From: Sphingomonas rhizophila
GTDB taxonomy: Bacteria; Pseudomonadota; Alphaproteobacteria; Sphingomonadales; Sphingomonadaceae
NCBI RefSeq assembly: GCF_014396585.1
Contig: NZ_CP060717.1
Span: 1,488,001-1,552,000, forward strand
DNA: 64,000 bases
Direction of reading: 5' to 3'
Shown here one piece after another: positions 47,285 through 55,594 of this stretch. How positions within the stretch are numbered: position 1 is the first letter of the stretch; each line of letters opens with the position of its first letter. The position numbers and the translations under genes were made by a program. Below the pieces are notes generated by a model. The model saw only the letters and a list, made by a program, of their open reading frames with translations, was not told the DNA's origin and searched no databases.

Positions 47285-48712
47285 ATGAGCTACGACACCG
47301 ACCTCAAACTCTTCATCGACGGCAGCTGGCGTTCGGGCGAAGGCCGCGGCACGCACGACGTCGTCAACCCGGTCAGCGGCAGCGGCATCGCCGCGCTCCC
47401 GCTGGCCACCAAGGCCGACATCGACGAGGCGCTGGCCGCTGCGAACCGGAGCTGGCCCGAATGGCGCGCGACCGATGTCGAGAAGCGGGCCGCGATCCTG
47501 CACAAGACCGCCGACCTGCTGAAGGAACGCGCCGACCATATCGCAAGCATTTTGACGCAGGAGCAGGGCAAGCCGGTCGGCGAAGCGCGGCTGGAAGTGC
47601 TGGGCAGCGCGTCGATGTTCAGTTGGTACGCGGAAGAGATCAAGCGCGACTATGGCCGAACGCTGGTGCGCCCGAGCGGGCAGCGGTCGATCGTCATCCG
47701 CCAGCCGGTGGGCCCGACCGCGACCTTCACGCCGTGGAATTTCCCGATCTATTTGCTGGCCAAGAAGGTCGCCGCCGCCCTTGCCGCCGGCTGCACCGTC
47801 ATCAGCCGCCCGCCGCAGGAAACGCCGGGCTGCACCGGCGAACTGTTCCGAGCCTTGGCCGATGCCGGCATTCCGAACGGTGTCGCCCAGCTGGTGCACG
47901 GCGAGGCCGACCTGGTCAGCCGCACGCTGATCGGATCACCCGTCATCCGCAAGGTCAGCTTCACCGGGTCGGTCCCGGTCGGAAAGCACCTGATGAAGCT
48001 GGCGGCCGACGACATGAAGCGGATCACGCTGGAGCTTGGCGGCCACGCGCCGGTGCTGATCTTCGACGATTGCGACCTCGACAAGACGCTCGACATGGTC
48101 GTGCCGCAGAAGTTCCGGAACGCCGGACAGGTCTGCGTGTCGCCGACGCGCTTCTACGTCCAGGAGTCGATCTACGACGCCTTCCTGAAGGGCTTCGCGG
48201 AGCGCACCGCCAAAGTGAAGGTCGGGGACGGCCTGTTGCCCGACACCAAGATGGGCCCGCTGGCCAACGATCGCCGTCCCGAGGCGATCGCCGAGCTGGT
48301 CGGCGACGCGGAGGCCCACGGCGCGCGCGTGTTGGCCGGGGGCCACAAGGGCGACAGCGGCTTCTTCTTCCAGCCTACCTTGCTGGGCGACGTCCCGAGC
48401 GACGCGCGGATCATGAACGAGGAGCCGTTCGGCCCGGTCGCGGTTACCGCCCGCTTTTCGACCTTCGACGAGGCGATCGAGCAGGCCAACCGCCTGCCGT
48501 TCGGGCTGGCCGCCTTTGCCTTCACCGAGAACGGACGCCGCGCCAATCTGCTCGGCGACGCGATCGAGAGCGGGATGGTCGGGATCAACAGCTTCGCCAT
48601 CTCGACCGCCGACGCACCGTTCGGCGGGGTCAAGGATTCAGGCTTCGGCAGCGAGGGCGGCAAGGAAGGCCTGGAAAGCTACCAGGTCGTGAAGGCGATC
48701 CACCAGGCCTAG
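47285..48712 (+). CDS. Succinate-semialdehyde dehydrogenase-type ALDH
   Basis: 475 residues of the NAD(P)-dependent aldehyde dehydrogenase superfamily. The catalytic general-base Glu lies in TLELGGHAPV, the nucleophile Cys in NAGQVCVSPTRF, and the cofactor loop in FTGSVPVGK. RRPEAIAELVGDAEAHGARV and the overall pattern fit succinate-semialdehyde dehydrogenase (GabD type) rather than a lactaldehyde enzyme, but the substrate is not proven. Its stop overlaps the convergent NTF2-like gene's stop at CTAG 48709-48712. Confidence 0.9.
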   Translation: MSYDTDLKLFIDGSWRSGEGRGTHDVVNPVSGSGIAALPLATKADIDEALAAANRSWPEWRATDVEKRAAILHKTADLLKERADHIASILTQEQGKPVGEARLEVLGSASMFSWYAEEIKRDYGRTLVRPSGQRSIVIRQPVGPTATFTPWNFPIYLLAKKVAAALAAGCTVISRPPQETPGCTGELFRALADAGIPNGVAQLVHGEADLVSRTLIGSPVIRKVSFTGSVPVGKHLMKLAADDMKRITLELGGHAPVLIFDDCDLDKTLDMVVPQKFRNAGQVCVSPTRFYVQESIYDAFLKGFAERTAKVKVGDGLLPDTKMGPLANDRRPEAIAELVGDAEAHGARVLAGGHKGDSGFFFQPTLLGDVPSDARIMNEEPFGPVAVTARFSTFDEAIEQANRLPFGLAAFAFTENGRRANLLGDAIESGMVGINSFAISTADAPFGGVKDSGFGSEGGKEGLESYQVVKAIHQA

Positions 48713-49139
48713 CGGCGCCACAGCTCCAGCTTCGGGAGCAGGCCGGCCACCTCGTCGCTCTGTTCGGGGCGCGAGTAGATGCGTTCGACCAGCTTCCACT
48801 TGCGGCGCACCCTGGACTTCTTCCACAGCGCCGTGACCCACATCGGGCCCGACCAGTCGTGCCCGTCGATGGCGGCCTTGAGGTCGAGCTGGGTCGCGAA
48901 GACGGTCACCGAACCGACGTCGCGGACGTAGATGTCACCGAAACGGTACGACGAGCAGGTGAAGCGGTCGGGCGCGGCGTCGAACCAGCTCTTGCCGTCA
49001 AGGATGACGCAGGGCTTGGTCCCATCACCAGGCGGAAGTTGCGCGCGGTGGCTGCTTTCAGCGCCTTGAGGTCGCCGTTGACCCACGACCGCATCCAGTG
49101 ATGCTCCATGGTTTCGATCTGAGCATGACGTTCGGACAT
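48709..49139 (-). CDS. NTF2-like (DUF4440) protein, one frameshift
   Basis: About 143 residues after bridging CCC 49021-49023. N-terminal part MSERHAQIETMEHHWMRSWV then NGDLKALKAATARNFRLVMG continues into KPCVILDGKSWFDAAPDRF and SVTVFATQLDLKAAIDGHD. It fits the DUF4440/SnoaL fold. Substrate unknown. The ribosome binding site is poor. It ends convergently on the ALDH stop. Confidence 0.75.
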
Positions 49140-49350
49140 GGAAGCGGCGGATACAACAGCGCCCCGAAGTTGCAAGGCTAGGCCGCGCGCATGCGATGCG
49201 CTACGCCAGTCGTCGATGGAGGATTCAAGCCGGATCGATGCGTTCACGGACGCGGCGTTCGCGTAGCCGGCTCACGCGCAACGATGTGATGCGGCAAGCG
49301 AATATTCGTTGCCTGCTGGCGTTCGCGAGCAGGACCGCTAAAGGCGCGCA

Positions 49351-50892
49351 ATGGCCACGACCGCAACCCCTCCCCGCTCGCGCATGCCGCTGTTCTGGAT
49401 TGGCTGCGCCCTGATCGCCGTCGGCGTAGCGCTTCACCTGCCGATGCTGGCGATGGCGCACAGCATGGGCAACCATCTCGTCGGCATGCCGATGGATGCC
49501 GAGATGTACGCCGGGATGGCGATGATCATCGTCGGCGTACCGCTGGCGATTTTCGGCGCGCTGCCCGCGCAGCGGACGACGCACGACAGTCACGCGGGGA
49601 CGTCCTACGAGGCGCCGGATTCGACGCCGCTGTCGAAGCACCACGCCGCGGTCCTGACAGTACTCATCTTCGGCCTCATCATCGACGTCATGAAGCCGGC
49701 CACGCTGGGCTTCGTCCTTCCCGGCTTGCGCGCCGAATATGGCATCGAGAAATCGGTGGCCGCCTACCTGCCGTTCGTTGCGCTGACCGGGACGACGGTG
49801 GGGTCGTTCCTGTGGGGCTGGCTGGCGGACATTTACGGCCGGCGGTCGTCCATCCTGCTGTCGACGATCCTGTTCGTGTCGACATCGATCTGCGGTGCAA
49901 TGCCCGCGTTCCAGTGGAACCTGGTGATGTGCTTCCTGATGGGTGCGTCGGCCGGCGGGATGCTGCCGGTGGTCTACACCCTGCTGGCCGAGATCATGCC
50001 GCCCAAGCACCGCAGCTGGGTGCTGGTGCTGGTCGGCGGCGTCGGATTGGTCGGCGGCTATCTTGCCGCCAGTTTCTCCGCGCACACCTTCGAGCCAGTC
50101 TATGGCTGGCGCGCGCTGTGGCTGCAGGGTTTCCCGACCGGATTGATCCTGCTGGCGCTGGCCCGCTGGATCCCGGAGAGCCCGCGCTTCCTGAAGGAAC
50201 AGGGGCGCGAGGATGAACTGGCCGACATGGAGCGCAAGTTCGGAATCGTCCCCCGCCGGCGCGCAGCGGTACCGGAGGATGCGGCCGTCGCCACCCAGCG
50301 GCACGGCAAGCTCACCGCCGCCCTGGTCATCACCGCGCTGGCGTGGAGCTTCGTCAACTTCGGGCTGCTGCTGTGGCTACCGACCGACCTCGAGGCGCGC
50401 GGGTTCAGCGCGGCGGTGGCCAGCGGGATCATCGCCAAGTCGGCGCTATTGGCGCTGCCGACGATCGCGCTCGGCGCGCTGCTCTATAGCCGGTGGAGCA
50501 GCAAGAAGACGCTGATCCTGACCATCGCACTGACGCTGGCGGGGCTGGCCGGTGCGTTGCTGCCGGCACCGGTGCTTGCGGATGAGCCGGTGCTGATCAC
50601 CGTGATCGCGCTATTGGTCGTCGGGACGAACGGGTTGATCGCCGTGCTGCTGCCCTACGCGGCAGAGAATTACCCGCTTGGCATCCGCGGCCGCGCCACG
50701 GGCCTGATCGCCGGGGCGAGCAAGGTCGGCGGGGTCGCGGTGCAGGCCTTCGCGCTGGCCGGCCTGATCCCGACCCTTGGCGGTGCGGCGGTCGCCCTGC
50801 TGGCGCCGATGGCGATCTCGATCGGCCTGGTCGGCTATGCCGGGCGCGAAACGCGGGGCCGGTCGCTCCGGGAGCTGGAAGCGACCGGCTGA
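49351..50892 (+). CDS. MFS transporter (sugar-porter / SV2-like)
   Basis: 513 residues. About two extra N-terminal hydrophobic segments (LFWIGCALIAVGVALHLPML, MYAGMAMIIVGVPLAIFGAL) precede a 12-helix MFS core. Core motifs: GWLADIYGRRSSI after helix 2, MGASAGGMLPVVYTLLAEIM, and the sugar-porter PESPRFLKEQG after helix 6. The second half has YAAENYPLGIRGRATGL. It is a proton-coupled uptake system for an organic acid or sugar (family-level). The start is placed at 49351. It ends four bases before the convergent acyl-CoA-dehydrogenase-like gene. Confidence 0.88.
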   Translation: MATTATPPRSRMPLFWIGCALIAVGVALHLPMLAMAHSMGNHLVGMPMDAEMYAGMAMIIVGVPLAIFGALPAQRTTHDSHAGTSYEAPDSTPLSKHHAAVLTVLIFGLIIDVMKPATLGFVLPGLRAEYGIEKSVAAYLPFVALTGTTVGSFLWGWLADIYGRRSSILLSTILFVSTSICGAMPAFQWNLVMCFLMGASAGGMLPVVYTLLAEIMPPKHRSWVLVLVGGVGLVGGYLAASFSAHTFEPVYGWRALWLQGFPTGLILLALARWIPESPRFLKEQGREDELADMERKFGIVPRRRAAVPEDAAVATQRHGKLTAALVITALAWSFVNFGLLLWLPTDLEARGFSAAVASGIIAKSALLALPTIALGALLYSRWSSKKTLILTIALTLAGLAGALLPAPVLADEPVLITVIALLVVGTNGLIAVLLPYAAENYPLGIRGRATGLIAGASKVGGVAVQAFALAGLIPTLGGAAVALLAPMAISIGLVGYAGRETRGRSLRELEATG

Positions 50893-50896
50893 CCCG

Positions 50897-52036
50897 TCAG
50901 CCGTTGATGTCCCAGCCGAGCGCGACGCGCCCGGTGAAGTCGAGCTGCGGCTTTTCCTGCATCGGGTGGAAGCGCGCCGCCTGGATGTCGCGGAAGGCGC
51001 GTTCCAGCCCGACCTTGCGATAGAAGGCCGCGCCGCCGGCGACTTCCATCGCCTTGGCAACCGTGTCGATCGCGTTCCGGCCGACGAGCGTTCGCAGTTG
51101 CATCGCCTCGCTGGTCGTTTCGGGCCCCGGCGTGCCGGTCTCGGCAATCTCGACCATCCGGCGGTGCGCCAGCCGGGCGGTGAGCAGTGCGTTTTCCATC
51201 TCGCCGGCCAGTTGGGCCAGCATCGGGTCGGCCGGCCGTTTCCTGGCCAGTTCCAGCGCCCGCGTCCGCGCGCCTTCAGCGACGCCGACATAGGCCGCAT
51301 AGATCAGCGCGAAGGCAATCATGGAGACGATGTGGAACAGCATGTGCCATTCCCCCTGCGGACGCTTGCCGGCAATGCCGGCGTCGGGGATGAACACGCC
51401 GTCGAACACGACGTCGTCGGACCCGGTGCCTCGCATGCCCATGGTCTGCCAGGTCGACGCGATCGACACGCCCTCTCCCTTCAGCGGTGCGGCGAAGTGG
51501 AGCACGGTCGGCCCTTCTTCCGGATCGTCGTAGACCGCGCTGGTCATCAGCAGGTCACCGGTCGGCGACCCGCTGGCGAACGCCTTCCGCGCCGTCAGGC
51601 GATAGCCGCCTTCGACCTTTTCCATCGTGCCGGCGCTCTTCAGCCAATCCGAACCGCCGCTCGACACCAGCTTGAGCTTTTCCGCGACGATCCGCTTCAT
51701 CAGGCCGTCGGTCGGTGCGCCCATGTGCTGCCAGCGCCACGCGGCGACCGCAACGATATGGCTGTGCATGGCCGCCGCCAGGGCGGTCGAGCCGCACGAG
51801 GCGCCGATGATGCGGATCGCGTCGCAGATTTCGCCGACGCTGGCGCCGCCGCCGCCAAGCTCGGCCGGGACGAGTGCAGCGAAGAAACCCGCTTCTTCCA
51901 GCGCGTCGAACCCTTCGGCGACGAAACTGTCGTCGGCATCGTGCGCCGTGGCGCAATCGGCGATGCGTGCCGCGATGGCAGTCGCCGTGTCGGTCCAGTC
52001 CACGGTCATCGGCAGATTGCCTACTACATTCAGCAT
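50897..52036 (-). CDS. Acyl-CoA dehydrogenase-like flavoprotein
   Basis: 379 residues of the acyl-CoA dehydrogenase fold, nearest in pattern to flavin-dependent monooxygenases such as DszC or HpaB-related oxygenases. ALVPAELGGGGASVGEICDA, STWQTMGMRGTGSDDVVFDG (FAD loop) and RLAHRRMVEIAETG are seen. The catalytic Glu of true acyl-CoA dehydrogenases is not evident at the usual site, favouring a monooxygenase or hydroxylase role. Divergent from the HxlR-type regulator, which probably controls it. Confidence 0.82.
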   Translation of the reverse strand: MLNVVGNLPMTVDWTDTATAIAARIADCATAHDADDSFVAEGFDALEEAGFFAALVPAELGGGGASVGEICDAIRIIGASCGSTALAAAMHSHIVAVAAWRWQHMGAPTDGLMKRIVAEKLKLVSSGGSDWLKSAGTMEKVEGGYRLTARKAFASGSPTGDLLMTSAVYDDPEEGPTVLHFAAPLKGEGVSIASTWQTMGMRGTGSDDVVFDGVFIPDAGIAGKRPQGEWHMLFHIVSMIAFALIYAAYVGVAEGARTRALELARKRPADPMLAQLAGEMENALLTARLAHRRMVEIAETGTPGPETTSEAMQLRTLVGRNAIDTVAKAMEVAGGAAFYRKVGLERAFRDIQAARFHPMQEKPQLDFTGRVALGWDING

Positions 52037-52094
52037 TGAAGTTCCTCCCTTTCGAGCACGGAGAAGTCTTATGCCGACCGGCCCGACGCCCTCT

Positions 52095-52133
52095 AGTTCA
52101 GGAACTGAACTGCCCCAGTACAGAAACTGAAGT
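52095..52133. promoter_or_regulatory. Tandem palindromic operator between HxlR-type gene and flavoprotein gene
   Basis: AGTTCAG-GAA-CTGAACT (52095-52111) is a perfect 7-bp inverted repeat. AGTACAG-AAA-CTGAAGT (52117-52133) is the same design with one mismatch in each arm. Their centres are 22 bp apart, about two helical turns, so two dimers could bind cooperatively on one face. Position between divergent genes suits an autoregulated repressor site. Confidence 0.7.
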
Positions 52134-52186
52134 TATGGAGCCGCGGGCCGGTTCACGGTATGGTGACCGGCAAGGGAGGCACGGCG

Positions 52187-52885
52187 ATGCCCGAGCGCAG
52201 TTACGGCCAATTCTGTCCGGTGGCGATGGCGACGGAGATCCTGTGCACCCGCTGGACGATCCTGTTGCTGCGGGAGCTGCTGGCCGGATCGACCCGGTTC
52301 AATGAACTTCGCCGCGGACTGCCGCGGATGTCCCCCGCCCTGCTGTCGCAACGGCTGAAGGAGCTGGAGGACGCCGCCATCGTCGAGCGGGCGCCTATCG
52401 CTGGAGAGCCGGGAGTCAACGAATATCGCCTGACCGAGTCGGGCCGCGAACTGGAGCCGCTGGTGTTCGGTTTCGGGCGCTGGGGCCAGCGTTGGGTGTC
52501 GAGCCAGTTGTCGCTGCAACAGCTCGATGCCCAGTTGCTGATGTGGGACATGCGCCGCAACCTCAGCTTCGACCCGATGCCCGACAGCAAGCAGGTCATC
52601 CAGTTTCTCTATCCCGACGCGCCGCAGAAGGAGCGCAGCTGGTGGCTGATCGTCGATCCCGACGCGCCGGTCGACCTGTGCAGCATCGACCCCGGTTTCG
52701 ACGTCGATCTGTATGTCACCGCCAAGCTTCGGGCGATGACCGCCATCTGGATGGGCATCGAAAGTGTCGCCAGCGCGAAGGCCGATGAAGATTTGATCCT
52801 GACCGGCGACGACCGGCTGGCGCGCACCATGCAAAGCTGGCTCGGCTGCAGTCCCTTCGCGGCCGAGGAACGGTGCGTCGCCTGA
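52187..52885 (+). CDS. HxlR-type regulator with SCP2-like C-terminal domain
   Basis: 232 residues. AGGGAGG lies before the ATG at 52187. The first ~110 residues are an HxlR winged helix: CPVAMATEILCTRWTILLLR, RFNELRRGLPRMSPALLSQR and RLKELEDAAIV. The C-terminal ~100 residues resemble an SCP2 sterol-carrier fold (KERSWWLIVDPDAPVDLCS, DVDLYVTAKLRAMTAIWMG). This would sense a hydrophobic ligand. It probably controls the flavoprotein gene through the tandem palindrome between them. Confidence 0.9.
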   Translation: MPERSYGQFCPVAMATEILCTRWTILLLRELLAGSTRFNELRRGLPRMSPALLSQRLKELEDAAIVERAPIAGEPGVNEYRLTESGRELEPLVFGFGRWGQRWVSSQLSLQQLDAQLLMWDMRRNLSFDPMPDSKQVIQFLYPDAPQKERSWWLIVDPDAPVDLCSIDPGFDVDLYVTAKLRAMTAIWMGIESVASAKADEDLILTGDDRLARTMQSWLGCSPFAAEERCVA

Positions 52886-53034
52886 CTATGTGCAGGCGCG
52901 CTCGCGCCGGTTGATTCCATATTCGACCGACGCCTTGAGCGCGGCCGGCGGTGCCGGGAGCGGCAGGGAAGCGGAATTTGCCCTGCCGCTCCTCCGGGGA
53001 TCAACCACCCGTCAGGCCGACACCGCGGAGCACG

Positions 53035-53358
53035 TCAGTCGCAGGCGGTGACGACCATGTCGCCGCCCTGACCGTCGTGCAGCCCCGGCGCGCCGTGCTG
53101 CGGACCGAGCGTCTCGGCGTCAACGCCGGGGGCGCTCGCAGAATGGTGCACGTTGTAGTGGAATTGATTGAACGCGTACTGCAGGTCGGGATGGTCGCAG
53201 ATATTCGGGCCAACCTCGACCCGGCTTCCGTTCGGGGTCAGGACATAGTGTTGATGGGGCCGAACGTTTGTCAGCATGCTCCCGGGGTCGGCGAAAGCTC
53301 CGCCCACCGGCGCCAGCGCGAATACCGAGGCGATCAGGCCCGCAGAATATTTCGTCAT
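53035..53358 (-). CDS. Exported hypothetical protein, histidine-rich
   Basis: 107 residues. AGGAGAG precedes the ATG at 53358. Signal peptide MTKYSAGLIASVFALAPVGG. The mature part is His-rich (RPHQHYVLTP, CDHPDLQYAFNQFHYNVHHS) with two cysteines, one just before the end (VVTACD). Metal binding is possible, unproven. No family recognised. Its upstream region faces that of the small RTX gene. Confidence 0.75.
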   Translation of the reverse strand: MTKYSAGLIASVFALAPVGGAFADPGSMLTNVRPHQHYVLTPNGSRVEVGPNICDHPDLQYAFNQFHYNVHHSASAPGVDAETLGPQHGAPGLHDGQGGDMVVTACD

Positions 53359-53640
53359 CGCCAATCTCTCCTTTTGTCGGCTCGCCATCCACTGGCGAGA
53401 CCGGGAAGTCCTTTGCCCTCCGCGGCATGGCTTCAATGAAGAGCTGACGATGAAAAGCTGACCATTTGCCGACGGAGCATGATTGGCGGGTGAAGCGGAC
53501 GAGAAGCTGCCAACCCTTCTGTCTTACCGATCCGGGATGTCCGATCCCGCAGCCGAGCGGCTCAGCCACAGATCGAGGCACCTTGTCGGCTTTGTTAACT
53601 GGCGTTAACAATGTCCTTAAGTTCATTCGGGGAGGCAAGC

Positions 53641-54228
53641 GTGGGAACTTACAACGGAAATCATAAGTCCCAGACGATCAACGCATCGAACAAGGCCGAC
53701 TCAATCTTTGCGCGCGGGGGCGATGACACCGTTTACGCCAACGGCGGCGACGACCAGGCGTGGGGAGGCCATGGCCACGACATCGTCTATGGCGGCGGCG
53801 GCAACGACACCCTTCGCGGAGGCGAAGGCAACAACGCCGACGAAGGTAATGATGCTCTCTATGGAGAGGCCGGCAACGACACTCTTATAGGCGAGAGAGG
53901 TAATGACTTTCTCGACGGCGGAGATGGAGATGATCAGCTGATTGGCGGCGAAGGAGACGATACGCTCGTCGGGGGTGCGGGTGCCGACAACTTCGCCTTC
54001 TATCCCGGCTGGGGTCCGGCCGGTAACGACCGCATCCTCGATTTCACGTCGGGCGAGGACACGCTCGATCTTCGCGTTTATCAATTATCCCAGGCCGATG
54101 TAGTGATCACATCGTCAGGTTCCGATTCACTCGTCGCGGTCGATGTGAATGGCGACGGGCTGGCGGACTTCCAAATTACATTAGTGGGTGCGTCCTCCCC
54201 GGTCTGGTCGGATTTTCTTTTGGTTTGA
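53641..54228 (+). CDS. Small RTX-type secreted protein 4, GTG start
   Basis: 195 residues if started at GTG 53641, preceded by GGGGAGG with five-base spacing; the ATG at 53611 lacks a good site. Short N-terminus, then about ten nonapeptide repeats (NGGDDQAWGGHGHDIVYGG and on). The tail ADNFAFYPGWGPAGNDRIL to WSDFLLV is the type I secretion-like domain. It resembles a miniature of the three large RTX genes at 7733-18565 but lies 35 kb away. No start-codon signal peptide. Confidence 0.82.
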   Translation: MGTYNGNHKSQTINASNKADSIFARGGDDTVYANGGDDQAWGGHGHDIVYGGGGNDTLRGGEGNNADEGNDALYGEAGNDTLIGERGNDFLDGGDGDDQLIGGEGDDTLVGGAGADNFAFYPGWGPAGNDRILDFTSGEDTLDLRVYQLSQADVVITSSGSDSLVAVDVNGDGLADFQITLVGASSPVWSDFLLV

Positions 54229-54337
54229 GAAAGCCGCCGAGCCGAGCGCTACGGTGAGATTCGAGTGTCCACGCTGACCCAATGTAGACGGCAAGCGCTT
54301 ACGTTTGGGCTAGCCCCCGCCCCGTTGAGGCGGCAAT

Positions 54338-55546
54338 ATGCGTCTCGTGCCTGTGACCACCGTTGCCATGCTCACCGCCGGCGGACTTGCGCCGTGTCTG
54401 TCGTCCGCGGTCGGCGGGCTGATCGAGCGCTACAGCGCGATTGCGCCAGACGTTCGCGTCATCGCCTATCGCAATGGATATGCCGGACTGCTTACCGGTG
54501 ACAGCGTCGAAGTGGATGATCGCCTGCGGGCGGTGGCCGGACGCCTGCACGGGTTCGGCGGCAGCCCGATCGGCAACAGCCGGGTCAAGCTGACCAACGC
54601 CGGGGATTGCATGAAGCGCGGGCTGGTGCGCGAGGGCGAAGACCCGCTGCACGTCGCCGCCGAGCAATTGCGTCGCGACGGCGTCGACGTGCTCCACACC
54701 ATCGGCGGAGACGATACCAACGGCACCGCCGCCGACCTTGCCGCCTATCTTCGCGGTAACGGGTACGAGCTCACCGTCGTCGGCCTGCCCAAGACGATCG
54801 ACAATGATGTCATCCCCATCCGCCAGTCGCTCGGCGCATGGACCGCGGCGGAACAGGGCGCGCTCTATGCCCGCAACATCATCGCCGAGCATTCGTCCAA
54901 TCCGCGCATGCTAGTCGTGCATGAAGTCATGGGTCGCAACTGCGGCTGGCTGACCGCCGCGACCGCGCTGGCCCATCACCAGTGGGTCAAGGGCGCCGGG
55001 TTCACCGAGTGGTTGGAAAACAGCGCCGAACGCTGGGACGTCCACGGCGTGTTCGTTCCCGAACGGCCGTTCGACATTGCCGACGAAGCGCGGCGGCTGC
55101 GCGACATCATGGACCGCGACGACGGCGTGAACCTGTTCATTTCCGAAGGCGCCGGCGTTCGCGAGATCGTCGCGGCGATGGAGGCGGCCGGCGACGAGGT
55201 GCCGCGCGATCCGTTCGGCCACGTCAAGCTGGACAAGGTCAATCCCGGCGCCTGGTTCGCGAAGCAGTTCGCCGAGGCGCTCGGCGCGGAAAAGGTGCTG
55301 GTGCAGAAGAGCGGCTATTTCTCCCGCTCCGCGCCCGCCAACGCCGCCGACCTGGCGCTGATCCGCCGCTGCACCGACTTCGCCGTCGATGCCGCGCTGC
55401 GCGGCGAATCCGGCGTGATCGGCGAGGATGAAGAACGCGGCGACGAACTTCGCGCGATCGAGTTCGAACGGATCGCCGGCGGCAAGGCGTTCGACACCGC
55501 GACGCCATGGTTCACCGAATTGCTGCGCGACATCGGCCAGGCCTGA
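54338..55546 (+). CDS. Pyrophosphate-dependent phosphofructokinase
   Basis: 402 residues. PFK fold with GGDDTNGTAADLAAYLR and LPKTIDNDVIPI. The Asp in GGDD (instead of GGDG) and the Lys in PKTIDND (instead of PGT) are the diagnostic residues for pyrophosphate rather than ATP as phosphoryl donor. It interconverts fructose 6-phosphate and fructose 1,6-bisphosphate reversibly with PPi. EVMGRNCGWLTA matches the family. It stands upstream of a TPP enzyme. Confidence 0.9.
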   Translation: MRLVPVTTVAMLTAGGLAPCLSSAVGGLIERYSAIAPDVRVIAYRNGYAGLLTGDSVEVDDRLRAVAGRLHGFGGSPIGNSRVKLTNAGDCMKRGLVREGEDPLHVAAEQLRRDGVDVLHTIGGDDTNGTAADLAAYLRGNGYELTVVGLPKTIDNDVIPIRQSLGAWTAAEQGALYARNIIAEHSSNPRMLVVHEVMGRNCGWLTAATALAHHQWVKGAGFTEWLENSAERWDVHGVFVPERPFDIADEARRLRDIMDRDDGVNLFISEGAGVREIVAAMEAAGDEVPRDPFGHVKLDKVNPGAWFAKQFAEALGAEKVLVQKSGYFSRSAPANAADLALIRRCTDFAVDAALRGESGVIGEDEERGDELRAIEFERIAGGKAFDTATPWFTELLRDIGQA

Positions 55547-55594
55547 CGCTTAGCGGCTCCCCAAAGCCGCCCTTCCCCGCTAGAACCCCGCCGC

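Noticed and set aside
47263-49101. 612-codon plus-strand open frame overlapping the ALDH gene
   Set aside because: It reads the same DNA as the ALDH in another frame and has no motifs; the ALDH frame holds all catalytic residues.
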